The notes below the pieces were generated by a model that saw only the letters and a program-made list of their open reading frames with translations, was not told the origin of the DNA and did not search any database. From positions 1,054,001 through 1,118,000 of the forward strand of contig NZ_CP104578.1 of the NCBI RefSeq assembly GCF_036826855.1: 64,000 nt of DNA. The letters run 5' to 3'. A program made the translations under genes and the position numbers. Each line of letters opens with the position of its first letter. Within the stretch, counting starts at the first letter, position 1. Origin of the DNA: Streptomyces sp. SJL17-4 (GTDB taxonomy: Bacteria > Actinomycetota > Actinomycetes > Streptomycetales > Streptomycetaceae). Positions 27,615 through 36,347 of this stretch are shown piece by piece.

Positions 27615-27741
27615 TGTGTTCCTCCCGGCCTCATGACTACCGTATGAACACATTCGGGCGCGGAGAGTGCGTGAACATCCGGTTTCGGAACGGTCGCGCT
27701 GCTACGCTTGTGCCGATCATGCCTGTGTGACCGCGATTGCC

Positions 27742-27763
27742 CGAGGGGCGCTAGCGCCCCTCG
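27742..27763. terminator. Perfect hairpin overlapping a stop codon
   Basis: Perfect 22-base palindrome whose arms are CGAGGGGCGCT and AGCGCCCCTCG. It covers the TAG stop of the minus-strand gene 27751-29016 and lies upstream of the NOS promoter region, so it can terminate that transcript before it runs into nos. Confidence 0.75.
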
Positions 27764-29016
27764 GTATCGACGTCGTTGTCGATCCATTCGGTCCAGCCCA
27801 GGGGGTACGCGTACGCGGGCCGGGCGAGGTTGCCGCTGGTACGGAACGGGTGGCCGTTGTCGTCGATGCGGAGCGTGCCGCGCTCCTCGCCGCTGGACCA
27901 GACGAGTTCCAGGTACCAGGTGACGTCGTGTGCCTGGGCCCGTGCGGCCACGTTGAAGATCACGGGGTCGGACTCGCTCGTCTTGTACGAGAACTTCCGC
28001 TGCCCGCCCGTGGGGACGGCGGTCGGCCGGCCTGCGTCGAGATCGACGGCGAAGGACTTCGTCGACACGTTGCCGCCGCAGCCGACGCCCATCACGTAGT
28101 CGTTCCACGCCAGTGGCGCCTTCTTGCTGACGACCCGGACGTGGAGGGCCTCCAGGACGACCGTCTGCTTCCCGGTGCCCTGCACGGTCAGCCGGAGCAG
28201 CTGGTCCCCGCCGGGGACCGCGTCGAGCGCGGCGATCCAGCCCGGCGCGTCCTGCTCCGTGGGCGGCGGCGGAACCTGCTCGGGCTCACGGTCGATCAGG
28301 TAGTGCTGGCTGCAGGGCCCTTCCCAGGTGTGCGGCGCGGTGGCGACGGTCGGCGCGCTCGCCTGGCCCGTCGCCTCGCCGGCGGAGGACCCCGTCCGGC
28401 CCGGCGCTCCGGCCGATGTGCTCGGGCCGTCGCCGCTCGTGCTCGACGAGGGCGTGGGTGCGTCGCCCGCTCGCTGATCCTTCCCCGCTCCGTCCCCGCC
28501 CGGGAGGTTCACGACGAGCGCCACCGCCACGGCTGCGGCGACCACGGCCGTGCCGACGACCACGGCGGTACGCCGGAACAGCCGGCGCTTCCGGGGGGAC
28601 GCGGCCGCCACCGCGGGGGGCGCCCAGGGCGCCACTGCCGCGTCCGCCTGCGCCGGCTCCGTCGGCTCCGGCTCGGTCGGCCCCGTCCGCTTCAGCGGCT
28701 TCGGCGGCGAGGCCTCGGGCGACGGCTCGGACGGCACCTCGGGCGACGGCTCCGCCCCGGCGGCCGGGGCCTTCCGGCCGCGCGACACGTCCGCCCGTAC
28801 CCACAGCCGGTGCAGCTCGACGAGTTCGTCGGGGGTCGCCCGGCACAGCCGCGCGAGCCGCTCCACGGGCGCGTAGTCCACCGGTACGGCGTCCCCGTTC
28901 ACATACCGGTGCAAGGTCGAGGCGCTCATGTGCAGACGCTTGCCGAGCGTGCCGTAGCTGAGCCCCGAGCGGTCCTTGAGCTGCCCCAGCAGCGCCGCGA
29001 ACTCGTCCCCCGCCAC
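27751..29016 (-). CDS. HTH and single-pass membrane protein with external domain
   Basis: About 421 residues from GTG 29016, preferred because GAGGGTGG precedes it; an ATG at 29064 gives 437. Residues 1-70 are an XRE-type HTH (GTLGKRLHMSASTLHRYVNG), then comes a Pro/Glu/Ser linker, one transmembrane helix (TAVVVGTAVVAAAVAVALVV) and a Ser/Thr-rich stalk. The extracellular domain of about 190 residues has two cysteines (GPCSQHYLI, GVGCGGN) and the sequence FNVAARAQAHDVTWYLELVW. The arrangement suggests a membrane-bound DNA-binding sensor, common in Streptomyces. Ligand unknown. Confidence 0.8.
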   Translation of the reverse strand: MAGDEFAALLGQLKDRSGLSYGTLGKRLHMSASTLHRYVNGDAVPVDYAPVERLARLCRATPDELVELHRLWVRADVSRGRKAPAAGAEPSPEVPSEPSPEASPPKPLKRTGPTEPEPTEPAQADAAVAPWAPPAVAAASPRKRRLFRRTAVVVGTAVVAAAVAVALVVNLPGGDGAGKDQRAGDAPTPSSSTSGDGPSTSAGAPGRTGSSAGEATGQASAPTVATAPHTWEGPCSQHYLIDREPEQVPPPPTEQDAPGWIAALDAVPGGDQLLRLTVQGTGKQTVVLEALHVRVVSKKAPLAWNDYVMGVGCGGNVSTKSFAVDLDAGRPTAVPTGGQRKFSYKTSESDPVIFNVAARAQAHDVTWYLELVWSSGEERGTLRIDDNGHPFRTSGNLARPAYAYPLGWTEWIDNDVDTEGR

Positions 29017-29237
29017 CGTTCCACCCTCTTCCGGCGTTCGATCCCGCGTCCCAGACAGGGACATCCATGCAGGTCAGCGCCTTGAAATCATTCCAGCGTC
29101 CCGTACCGCCCGGTAGGAGCGGCAGCTGGAACGGATCTTGTCACACGCTGTGGTCAGCGAAGCAAGGCCGCCACGGGGAAGTGGTGGCCGCCGCCGCACA
29201 ACGACCGAATTCCGACCTCTCCTCAAGGGGGACTCCC

Positions 29238-30053
29238 ATGTCCGGACGCACCAGCCGCGCCCGTCTTCTCGCCGCCACGACGCTCGCGGTCGCCGCGCTC
29301 TCGCTCACCGCCTGCGGCAGCGGCGCCGCGAAGGACGAAGGCGCCGCCACGGGTTCCGTCACGCCCACCGCCTCGGCCACCCAGCCGGCCAGGACTCCGA
29401 CCACGACCCCCACGGGCGACACGACGACCACCCCGCAGGATGGCTCCTCCGGCAGCACGGCGAGCGGCTCGACGGCCGGATCGACCGGCGGATCGGCGAG
29501 CGGCTCGAAGAACGGTGGTACGACCACGGGCACCACCACCGGAGGGAAGACCGGAAGCGGCTCCTCCACCGGGAGCTCCGGTTCCGGCGGCACCAGCGGG
29601 GCGAGCGACCCGGCCTCCGGCGGCAGCGGCGAAACGAGCGGGCCCTCGCAGAACAAGCAGTGCGGTGCGAGCAACACCAAGGCCACCGCCACCCCGGTCT
29701 CCCGCCCGCTCAACCACATGCTGCTCACCGTCACCAACACCGGATCCGCTCGCTGCGACCTCCTCGGCTACCCGGTCGCCCGCTTCGGCGAGGCCCAGTC
29801 GGTCCCGCCCGTCATCGAGGAGACCCACCCGCAGGCTGTCGTGACCCTGGCTCCGGGTGAGTCCGGGTACGCGGGCGTGATCCTTGCGGCTGCCGACGGC
29901 AGCGGACAGCACGGCTACACGACGACGAGCCTCACGGTCGGCTTCACCGACGGCACGACCGCCAGGCCCCCGCTCGCCGGCAAGGGCGTGTACGTCGACA
30001 GCTCGCTGCGCGTGACGTACTGGCAGAGCTCCATGGACGACGCCCTCAACTGA
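29238..30053 (+). CDS. DUF4232 lipoprotein with Ser/Thr/Gly-rich stalk
   Basis: 271 residues from ATG 29238 (AAGGGGGA upstream). Lipobox LSLTAC near residue 23, then a roughly 110-residue low-complexity Thr/Ser/Gly linker, then the DUF4232 domain (HMLLTVTNTGSARCDLLGYP, VIEETHPQAVVTLAPGESGY) with two cysteines probably disulphide-linked. Cell-surface lipoprotein of unknown function. Its 3' end overlaps the 3' end of the convergent sigma gene by 8 bases. Confidence 0.88.
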   Translation: MSGRTSRARLLAATTLAVAALSLTACGSGAAKDEGAATGSVTPTASATQPARTPTTTPTGDTTTTPQDGSSGSTASGSTAGSTGGSASGSKNGGTTTGTTTGGKTGSGSSTGSSGSGGTSGASDPASGGSGETSGPSQNKQCGASNTKATATPVSRPLNHMLLTVTNTGSARCDLLGYPVARFGEAQSVPPVIEETHPQAVVTLAPGESGYAGVILAAADGSGQHGYTTTSLTVGFTDGTTARPPLAGKGVYVDSSLRVTYWQSSMDDALN

Positions 30054-31284
30054 CCGGCGGCTCCGTCCCCGGCCCCGTCGCGCCGTCACCCCGTTCGCGG
30101 CGCCGGCGGGTGTTGAGGCGGGCGGCCTGGCGTGTCAGGTGGTCGCGTTCGGCGAGGTTGGGGGCCTCTCGGGCCGCGTCGGCGTACAGCCGTGCCGCCG
30201 TCGCCAGGTCGCCCGCCCGCTCGTGCAGGTAGGCCGCCGCCGCGGTGGCGCGGGGCAGGGGGTGGCCACGGGCGGACGAGTCCGGGGAGGAGCCGGTCAC
30301 GTCCGCGAGCGCCGCGAGCCCGGCGCGCGGTCCGTCGGCCTCGCCGATGGCGACGGCGCGGTTGAGGCGGACGACCGGGCTGTCGGTGAGCCGTGCGAGT
30401 TCGTCGTACCACTCGACGATCTGCACCCAGTCGGTCTCCTCCGCGCTGGGCGCGTCGGCGTGGAGCGCGGCGACGGCGGCCTGTGCCTGGTACTCGCCGA
30501 GCCGGTCGCGGGCGAGAGCCGCCTGCAGGATCTCGACGCCCTCGGCGATCATCACGCTGTCCCAGCGGCCACGGTCCTGCTCGGCGAGCGACACCAGGCT
30601 GCCGTCGGGAGCGGTACGGCCGGCTCGCCGGGCGTGGTGGAGCAGCATGAGGGCGAGCAGCCCCGTCACCTCGGGGTGGTCGATGACGGCCGCGAGCTGC
30701 CGGGTGAGCCGGATGGCCTCGGCGGCGAGGTCGACGTCGCCGGAGTAGCCCTCGTTGAAGACCAGGTAGAGGACGCGCAGCACGGTGGCGACATCGCCCG
30801 GCCGGTCGAACCGCACTCCCGAGACGGTGCGCTTGGCGCGGCTGATGCGCTGCGCCATCGTCGCCTCGGGCACCAGATAGGCCTGGGCGATCTGGCGGGT
30901 CGTGAGTCCGCCGACCGCGCGCAGCGTGAGCGCGACCGCCGAGGACGGCGTCAGCGAGGGGTGGGCGCAGAGGAAGTAGAGCTGGAGCGTGTCGTCCAGC
31001 CCGGGTGCGGGCCCGGGCCGCGGCTCCTCCTCGACGAGGTCCTCGCGCCGGCGCCGGGCGGAGTCCGCCCGGGTCGCGTCGAGGAACTTGCGCCAGGCCA
31101 CGGTGACCAGCCAGCCCTTCGGGTCGCGGGGCGGCTCCGCCGACCAGACCCGGACCGCCTCGACCAGGGCGTCCTGTACGGCGTCCTCAGCCGCCGCGAA
31201 GTCGGCTCCGCGGCGGACGAGGATCCCGAGCACGCCCGGCGTGAGGCTCCTGAGCAGGGCCTCGTCCATGGAAGGGCCCGTCAC
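30046..31284 (-). CDS. ECF42-type RNA polymerase sigma factor
   Basis: 412 residues from GTG 31284, which overlaps the stop of the DGPF gene (GTGA); an upstream frame to 31332 is less likely. Sigma region 2 (GADFAAAEDAVQDALVEAVR) and region 4 (LTTRQIAQAYLVPEATMAQR) are followed by a long C-terminal extension (VLRVLYLVFNEGYSG, VRLNRAVAIGEADGPRAGL, AAYLHERAGDLATAARLYAD) with TPR-like helices. That extension plus the DGPF neighbour defines ECF42, where it serves sigma activity instead of an anti-sigma factor. Confidence 0.92.
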   Translation of the reverse strand: MTGPSMDEALLRSLTPGVLGILVRRGADFAAAEDAVQDALVEAVRVWSAEPPRDPKGWLVTVAWRKFLDATRADSARRRREDLVEEEPRPGPAPGLDDTLQLYFLCAHPSLTPSSAVALTLRAVGGLTTRQIAQAYLVPEATMAQRISRAKRTVSGVRFDRPGDVATVLRVLYLVFNEGYSGDVDLAAEAIRLTRQLAAVIDHPEVTGLLALMLLHHARRAGRTAPDGSLVSLAEQDRGRWDSVMIAEGVEILQAALARDRLGEYQAQAAVAALHADAPSAEETDWVQIVEWYDELARLTDSPVVRLNRAVAIGEADGPRAGLAALADVTGSSPDSSARGHPLPRATAAAAYLHERAGDLATAARLYADAAREAPNLAERDHLTRQAARLNTRRRRERGDGATGPGTEPPVS

Positions 31285-31688
31285 TCCGTGATCGTGTGCG
31301 CCGTGGACAGGAACGGACGCAGTTCGAGCCACTCGTGGATCGGCTTCCCGCCCGCGCCCGGCGCCGCGGACAGTTCGCCGGCCAGTTCCAGCGCCCGCTC
31401 GTAGCTGTCGACGTCGATCACCATCCAGCCGGCGATGACGTCCTTCGTCTCGGCGAACGGGCCGTCGGTGACCGGAGGCCGCCCCTCACCGTCGTACCGG
31501 ACGAAGGTGCCCTCCGGGGAGAGCGCCTGGCTGTCGACGTACTCGCCGGTCTTCTCGAGCCGGGCCGCGAAGTCGTTCATGTACCCGACGTGCGCCGAGA
31601 TCTCCTCCGGCGTCCACTGGTCCATGGGTACGTCGTTGACCGCGGCCGGAGCGCCTCGGTAGTGCTTCAGCAGCAGGTACTTGGCCAT
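31281..31688 (-). CDS. DGPF/YCII-related protein
   Basis: 135 residues with KYLLLKHYRGAPAAVNDVPM and the namesake TDGPFAETKDVIAGWMVIDV. Small alpha-beta protein of the YCII fold, genetically tied to ECF42 sigma factors. The stop overlaps the sigma start by 4 bases, so the two are co-translated. The biochemical role of the family is not settled. Confidence 0.92.
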   Translation of the reverse strand: MAKYLLLKHYRGAPAAVNDVPMDQWTPEEISAHVGYMNDFAARLEKTGEYVDSQALSPEGTFVRYDGEGRPPVTDGPFAETKDVIAGWMVIDVDSYERALELAGELSAAPGAGGKPIHEWLELRPFLSTAHTITE

Positions 31689-31964
31689 GACGGTTCGTCT
31701 CCTCGGTGCCGGTGCGACCCATTGTGGTCACTTCCACCCCGGGGACGGAGCCGACCGCGGGTTCTCGACATCGGCGTCCGGATCTCTTTCGCCCTTCCGG
31801 CTGAACCGGAGCCCCTCGGGGAACGCCGCGGGTCGCGCCGCCCGCCGTACGTCGTGCACCCGCCCCCGTTCTGTGATCACCATCACTCCGTGGATACGCG
31901 GACCGTGTCAACCGGACGGCCGGCGCCGGGCGTATGCGTGGTGAAGCGAAAGATCCGGGAGTGA

Positions 31965-32465
31965 GTGTTGACCGTTGAGGAGTTCGAGGCGTTCTACGAG
32001 CAGGCGGTCGCGCGACTCACAGGGCAGCTGTACGTGATGCTGGGCGATCTGCACGAGGCTCAGGACGTCGTCCAGGAAGCGTTCGTCAAGGGATGGAGCC
32101 GGCGACGGCAGCTCGATCGTGACGGGCAGCCGGAGGCGTGGATCCGTACGGTCGCCTGGCGCCTGGCGGTGAGCCGTTGGCGCTTCCGGAGGCGTACGTC
32201 CGACGCCTGGGACCGCGCGGGCGCGCCCCCGCCCGTCGAGGGCCCCGGCCCCGAGTACGTGGTGCTCATCGACGCGCTGCGCGACCTGCCCGCCCAGCAG
32301 CGCCGCACGGTGACCCTGCACTACCTGTGCGACCTGAGCGTCGAACAGATCGCCGGCGAGACGGGACAGTCCGCCAGCACCGTCAAGACGCACCTGGTCC
32401 GTGGCCGGGTCGCGCTCGCCGATCGTCTGCGGCCCCGGAACGTTGAGGAGGACCCCGGTGCTTGA
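31965..32465 (+). CDS. SigE-like ECF sigma factor
   Basis: 166 residues from GTG 31965. Region 2: FEAFYEQAVARLTGQLYVML, DVVQEAFVKGW; region 4: LPAQQRRTVTLHYLCDLSVE followed by QIAGETGQSASTVKTHLVRG. Compact two-domain ECF factor without extension. The downstream single-pass membrane protein overlaps it by 8 bases and is the likely regulator. Confidence 0.9.
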   Translation: MLTVEEFEAFYEQAVARLTGQLYVMLGDLHEAQDVVQEAFVKGWSRRRQLDRDGQPEAWIRTVAWRLAVSRWRFRRRTSDAWDRAGAPPPVEGPGPEYVVLIDALRDLPAQQRRTVTLHYLCDLSVEQIAGETGQSASTVKTHLVRGRVALADRLRPRNVEEDPGA

Positions 32466-32859
32466 CCCCAGGGACGCCCAGGACCCCCAGGACCCTCTCC
32501 GCGAGATGTTCCGGCAGGCCGCCGCCTCCGGGCAGGCCCGCGCCCGCGCCGTACCGGTCGCGCGCATCGCCGAACGGGCCCGGCGCGCGCACCGGCGCCG
32601 CGTCGCCGTGGCCGCGGGGGCCGCGTGCCTGATCCTCGCCGGTGGCGGGGTGACCGCCGCGGCTCTCCTGTCGGACGCGCCGACCCCGGTCGTACCGGCC
32701 GTCAGCCCCTCACCCGAGGCGCCTTCTCCCCGGGAGACCACCAGGCCTCCGATGAGCAGCACGACGGCACCGGGCGAACCCACTCACGAGGGCACCGCCG
32801 GCGATCCCTCGGCGACGTCGACCCAGCCCTCGGGACGGGTGACGACGACGCCGCCCTGA
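32458..32859 (+). CDS. Single-pass membrane protein, probable sigma-factor regulator
   Basis: 133 residues from GTG 32458, inside the end of the sigma gene. A short cytoplasmic arm (LREMFRQAAASGQARARAVP, then IAERARRAHRRR), one transmembrane segment (VAVAAGAACLILAGGGVTAA) and a Pro/Ser/Thr-rich external tail. No zinc-binding HxxxCxxC. Overlap and topology suggest an anti-sigma-like role, but sequence gives no proof. Confidence 0.7.
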   Translation: MLDPRDAQDPQDPLREMFRQAAASGQARARAVPVARIAERARRAHRRRVAVAAGAACLILAGGGVTAAALLSDAPTPVVPAVSPSPEAPSPRETTRPPMSSTTAPGEPTHEGTAGDPSATSTQPSGRVTTTPP

Positions 32860-33055
32860 GCAACGCACGGGCTGGACCACCCCGTGCAGCGGCTCCCGGC
32901 CCGCACACCACCACGACCAACACGCCCAGCAGGACAGGCACGACGGGCACGACCAGCAGGATCTCCGCAGCCCCCGCCCGGCCTCCGCCGCATCGCACGT
33001 GACGCACCGCCGTCGCGCGGTCCGCCATGCCTTCCCACCTCGACGAAAGTCCCCT

Positions 33056-34270
33056 ATGTCTGTGATATCCCCCAGGTCGCGGGAGAAGACACCGTCCGTC
33101 CCGCCGCTCCTCCCCCTCCCCCGCGCCGGCCGCCGGCGCCCGGTGCTGAGCGCCGAGGACCGGGACGTGCTGTGGCTGTATCTCCTCACCCGCACGGCCC
33201 TGTGGATGACCGCCTACGGCGCTCGATGGCTCTTCCCCTCCGACGCCGGCACGCGCGACGCGGGCGCCGTCCTCGCCCCCTTCGAACGCTGGGACTGGGG
33301 CCACTTCCTGAACGTCGCGCGCGACGGCTACTTCCCTGCGGGAAGCGGCCCGTGGGAGGCCGAGTGGGACAACCGCGAGGCGTTCTTCCCGGGATTCCCC
33401 CTCGCCCTGCGGGCCGTCCACACCGTCGTCCCGCACTGGACGGTGGCCGGGCTGCTGATCTCGTTCGTCGCGGGCGGGATCGCGGTTCTGGCACTCGTAC
33501 GGATCGCGCGCCTGTATCTGCCCGACGCGAACGCCGGCCGGCGGACGGCACAGCTCCTGCTCCTCTCGCCGTGTGCCGTCTTCCTCGCCACCGGGTACAG
33601 CGAGTCGCTCTTCCTCGCCCTCGCCCTGCCTGCCTGGCTCGCCGCCCACCGCCGCAACTGGCCCCTCGCCACCACGCTGGCCGCCCTGGCGACGACCGTC
33701 CGCATCAGCGGTCTGTTCCTCGCCGCGGCCCTCGCGCTGCACTTCGTACTGACGGCCCGCACCCGGTCCGACTGGCGGCCGCTGCCCTGGCTCGCCCTGC
33801 CGGCCCTTCCCGCCGCCCTGTACACCTGGTACCTGCACGCCCGCACCGGCGACTGGATGGCCTGGAAACACGCCCAGGAGCGAGGGTGGTACCGCCACTT
33901 CCACGCACCGTGGGACGCCTGGAGCAACACCTGGGAGTCCGCGTTCGACCAGGTCCAGACGACCGGCTACGCGTTCATGTTCCAGGCCGAACTCCTCGCC
34001 ATGGTCGTCGGCCTCGCGCTGGTCGCCCTCCTGGTGCGGCGCCGCCACCGGCCCGAAGCCGCCTACGTGGGCCTCAGCCTGTGGGCCCTGGGGACGTCCT
34101 ACTGGTACCAGTCCATCCCCCGGGCGACCCTCCTGTGGTGGCCCCTGTGGATCACGCTGGCCGCCTGGACCCTTCGCTCACCACGCTTCAGGACCGCGTA
34201 CTTCTGCCTCGTCGCGCCCCTGTCGACGCTGTTCGCCCTGACGTATCTGACCGGGCGCTGGGCCGGCTGA
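33056..34270 (+). CDS. PIG-V-like mannosyltransferase, integral membrane
   Basis: About 404 residues from ATG 33056; a GTG at 32999 would add 19. About nine membrane spans. GT-C fold features of the PIG-V/GPI mannosyltransferase-2 family: FERWDWGHFLNVARDGYF (acidic catalytic loop) and EAFFPGFPLALRAVH between the first spans, then SPCAVFLATGYSESLFLALA. It probably transfers mannose from a polyprenyl-phosphate donor to an extracytoplasmic acceptor. The gap 32860-33055 before it holds nothing recognised. Confidence 0.85.
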   Translation: MSVISPRSREKTPSVPPLLPLPRAGRRRPVLSAEDRDVLWLYLLTRTALWMTAYGARWLFPSDAGTRDAGAVLAPFERWDWGHFLNVARDGYFPAGSGPWEAEWDNREAFFPGFPLALRAVHTVVPHWTVAGLLISFVAGGIAVLALVRIARLYLPDANAGRRTAQLLLLSPCAVFLATGYSESLFLALALPAWLAAHRRNWPLATTLAALATTVRISGLFLAAALALHFVLTARTRSDWRPLPWLALPALPAALYTWYLHARTGDWMAWKHAQERGWYRHFHAPWDAWSNTWESAFDQVQTTGYAFMFQAELLAMVVGLALVALLVRRRHRPEAAYVGLSLWALGTSYWYQSIPRATLLWWPLWITLAAWTLRSPRFRTAYFCLVAPLSTLFALTYLTGRWAG

Positions 34271-34283
34271 CCGGCCGACGATC

Positions 34284-34799
34284 TTGGGAGCGCCGAAGGG
34301 CAACCCCGTACCGCCGCACGACGTCCTACCGGCCGTGACCGACCTCTTCGCACCCGACTCCCCCTCCGGAACCGATCCCTTCGACGACGACGAAGGGGCG
34401 GTACGGCCGGGCCCGTTCTGGCGCCACGCGCTGTGGGTGGCGGGCGTCAGCGCGGCCGCGGTGGCGGCGGGCTGGGTCACCTCCCTGTTCCGGATCGGGC
34501 CCGAGCAGTACGGCCTCCCGCCCGCCGCTCCGGGCGCGCTGTGGCCGTACCTGGCCGCCTGGGCCGCGATCGGCCTCGCCGTGGCGGCCGTCCTGCGAGC
34601 CACCGCCGCCAGGGTCCCGGTCCACGCCCCCGGCCGGATCGCGGCCGCGCTGACCTACCTGGGCACCCGGCTCTCCCTGGGCTGGCGTCCGGAGGCACCG
34701 CTCGTCGGCGCGATGGCGGCGACCGCCCTGATCGCGGCAGCCGTATGGTGCGCCATCGCGCTCCGCCCGCACCGGGCCGAGGCCGAGACCGGGCTGTAG
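34284..34799 (+). CDS. Small membrane protein of unknown function
   Basis: Up to 171 residues from TTG 34284; GTG 34335 (VTDLFAPDSP) is an alternative start. An acidic N-terminus is followed by three hydrophobic segments (ALWVAGVSAAAVAAGWVTSL, LWPYLAAWAAIGLAVAAVLR, LVGAMAATALIAAAVWCAIA). No family recognised. It follows the mannosyltransferase by 13 bases, so it may share its transcript. Confidence 0.55.
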   Translation: MGAPKGNPVPPHDVLPAVTDLFAPDSPSGTDPFDDDEGAVRPGPFWRHALWVAGVSAAAVAAGWVTSLFRIGPEQYGLPPAAPGALWPYLAAWAAIGLAVAAVLRATAARVPVHAPGRIAAALTYLGTRLSLGWRPEAPLVGAMAATALIAAAVWCAIALRPHRAEAETGL

Positions 34800-34851
34800 G
34801 TCTCGGTACGGGCCCGAGGCCGAGGCCCAGGCAGAGGCCCGAGCCCGGGTC

Positions 34852-35499
34852 TCAGCGGACTCCGCGGGGGCGGAACTGGACGCTGATGCGGGGTCCGACG
34901 GCCCGGCTCGTCTTGGGGACGGCGTGTTCCCAGGTGCGCTGGCAGGAGCCGCCCATCACCACGAGGTCGCCGTGCCCGAGCGGCAGGCGGAGGTACGTGG
35001 GGCCGCCCGAGCGCGGGCGGAAGGCGAGGTCACGGGGGTCGCCGAGGGAGAGGATGGCGACCATCGTGTCGTGGTGTGCGGAACGGCCGGTGCGATCGCC
35101 GTGCCAGGCGACGCTGTCACGGCCGTCGCGGTAGAGGCAGAGGCCGGCGGAGACGAAGGGTTCCCCGAGCTCGGCGGCGTAATGGGCGCCGAGGGTCTGC
35201 CGGGCCTCGGTGAGGGCCGGGTGCGGGAGGGGCGCGCCTTCGCCGTAGTGGGCCAGGAGCCGGGGTACGGCGACGACGTTGTCGTACATCGGCCGTTCCT
35301 CGGCCCGCCAGGGCACCCGGCCGGCGAGCTCCTCGAACAGCGCGTCGGCGCCGTGCAGCCAGCCGGGGAGGTGGTCGACCCAGGCGCCGCCGTCGAGCGG
35401 CGTCCGCCGGAGACCGTCCAGCGGGCCGAACCCGATGTCGTCGCCCTGGTCGAACAAGGAGCCCTGGAGTCCGGGCAGGGCGGGTCGTTCGGTGGTCAC
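34852..35499 (-). CDS. alkB: AlkB-type 2-oxoglutarate/Fe(II) dioxygenase
   Basis: 215 residues. It repairs alkylated bases (1-methyladenine, 3-methylcytosine) by oxidative demethylation. The double-stranded beta-helix iron site is visible: SVAWHGDRTG (HxD), ILSLGDPRDLAFRPR, and the distal His and Arg in WEHAVPKTSRAVGPRISVQF. LYRDGRDSVAWHGD is very typical. Monocistronic; the upstream neighbour faces the same way but is 71 bases away. Confidence 0.93.
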   Translation of the reverse strand: MTTERPALPGLQGSLFDQGDDIGFGPLDGLRRTPLDGGAWVDHLPGWLHGADALFEELAGRVPWRAEERPMYDNVVAVPRLLAHYGEGAPLPHPALTEARQTLGAHYAAELGEPFVSAGLCLYRDGRDSVAWHGDRTGRSAHHDTMVAILSLGDPRDLAFRPRSGGPTYLRLPLGHGDLVVMGGSCQRTWEHAVPKTSRAVGPRISVQFRPRGVR

Positions 35500-35570
35500 G
35501 GAACCACCATAGCGTCAAATCGAACACACAAGCGAACGCGAGGGCGGGCGGCGCGCCTCACCCCCGACGG

Positions 35571-36239
35571 TCACCGAGGCGGCGCGGACCGCTCATCACT
35601 CTCGTCGCTCGCGTCGCTCTCACCACTTTCACCGTTCCCGCCACTCCCGCTGCTCCCGCCGCCGGTGTAGCGGAGGCAGGAGGCGACCACCACGAGGGGC
35701 CAGGTGGACTGGATGCAGGTCACGAGCCGTTCGGCGACACCGACGGACCCCTGCCGGTTCATCTCGACGACGAACCAGACCGCCCCCAGGGCCATCAGCG
35801 CGGTCGCGGCGACGGACGGCGTCAGCCGCAGCCCCCACGGCACGCCGCCACCGTGCACGGCCGCAAGGACCGGCCACACCGCGAGCAGCGTGAAGCCGAC
35901 CACCACGACCGCCCCGTGGTTCAGGGACCCCCCACTGCTGGGCGCGGGCACCAGGGCGACCGCGAGGGCCGCCACGCCACCACCGGCGAGCGCCAACCGC
36001 CCGGCGGGAGCGGCGGGCCGCAGCCCCCAGGCGGTGAGGAGATGACAGACACCCAGCGCGAGGAACGCCCCGGTCATGACCCAGGACCCCTCGGCCCCGT
36101 AGGCCGCGAGAACGCTGATCGTCTGCGTGACGGGATCGTAGGTGGACCCCTCGAGCAGTGCCGCGGCGGTCCAGCCACCGACCAGCAGCAACGGGGCACA
36201 CCCCGAGGACAACAGGGCCCATCTGGGAACGGATCGCAT
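35571..36239 (-). CDS. DUF998 membrane protein
   Basis: 222 residues from ATG 36239. Six hydrophobic segments. The family signature is STYDPVTQTISVLAAYGAEG followed by WVMTGAFLALGVCHLLTAWG. The C-terminus is a low-complexity Gly/Ser/Glu/Asp tail. Function unknown. The frame to 36290 adds a tail without a ribosome site. Confidence 0.85.
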   Translation of the reverse strand: MRSVPRWALLSSGCAPLLLVGGWTAAALLEGSTYDPVTQTISVLAAYGAEGSWVMTGAFLALGVCHLLTAWGLRPAAPAGRLALAGGGVAALAVALVPAPSSGGSLNHGAVVVVGFTLLAVWPVLAAVHGGGVPWGLRLTPSVAATALMALGAVWFVVEMNRQGSVGVAERLVTCIQSTWPLVVVASCLRYTGGGSSGSGGNGESGESDASDESDERSAPPR

Positions 36240-36347
36240 CGAACCACCGTAAGACGCGCCGCCGGTCCCCCACCGCACCACGGGGAGCACGTCAGCCGTG
36301 TTCCTCGCACGGCGGTCTCCTGAACGTGCGGGGGCTCGGCGGAGCGG

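Noticed and set aside
26400..27653. Thaxtomin-type pathogenicity locus
   Set aside because: No P450 TxtE, NRPS or txtR next to the nitric oxide synthase gene.
31296..31964. Plus-strand frame over the DGPF gene
   Set aside because: Shadow of the DGPF and sigma genes; no domain and no ribosome site.
34800..34851. GAGGCCC-rich low-complexity spacer as a terminator or repeat array
   Set aside because: Irregular short repeats without a convincing stem.
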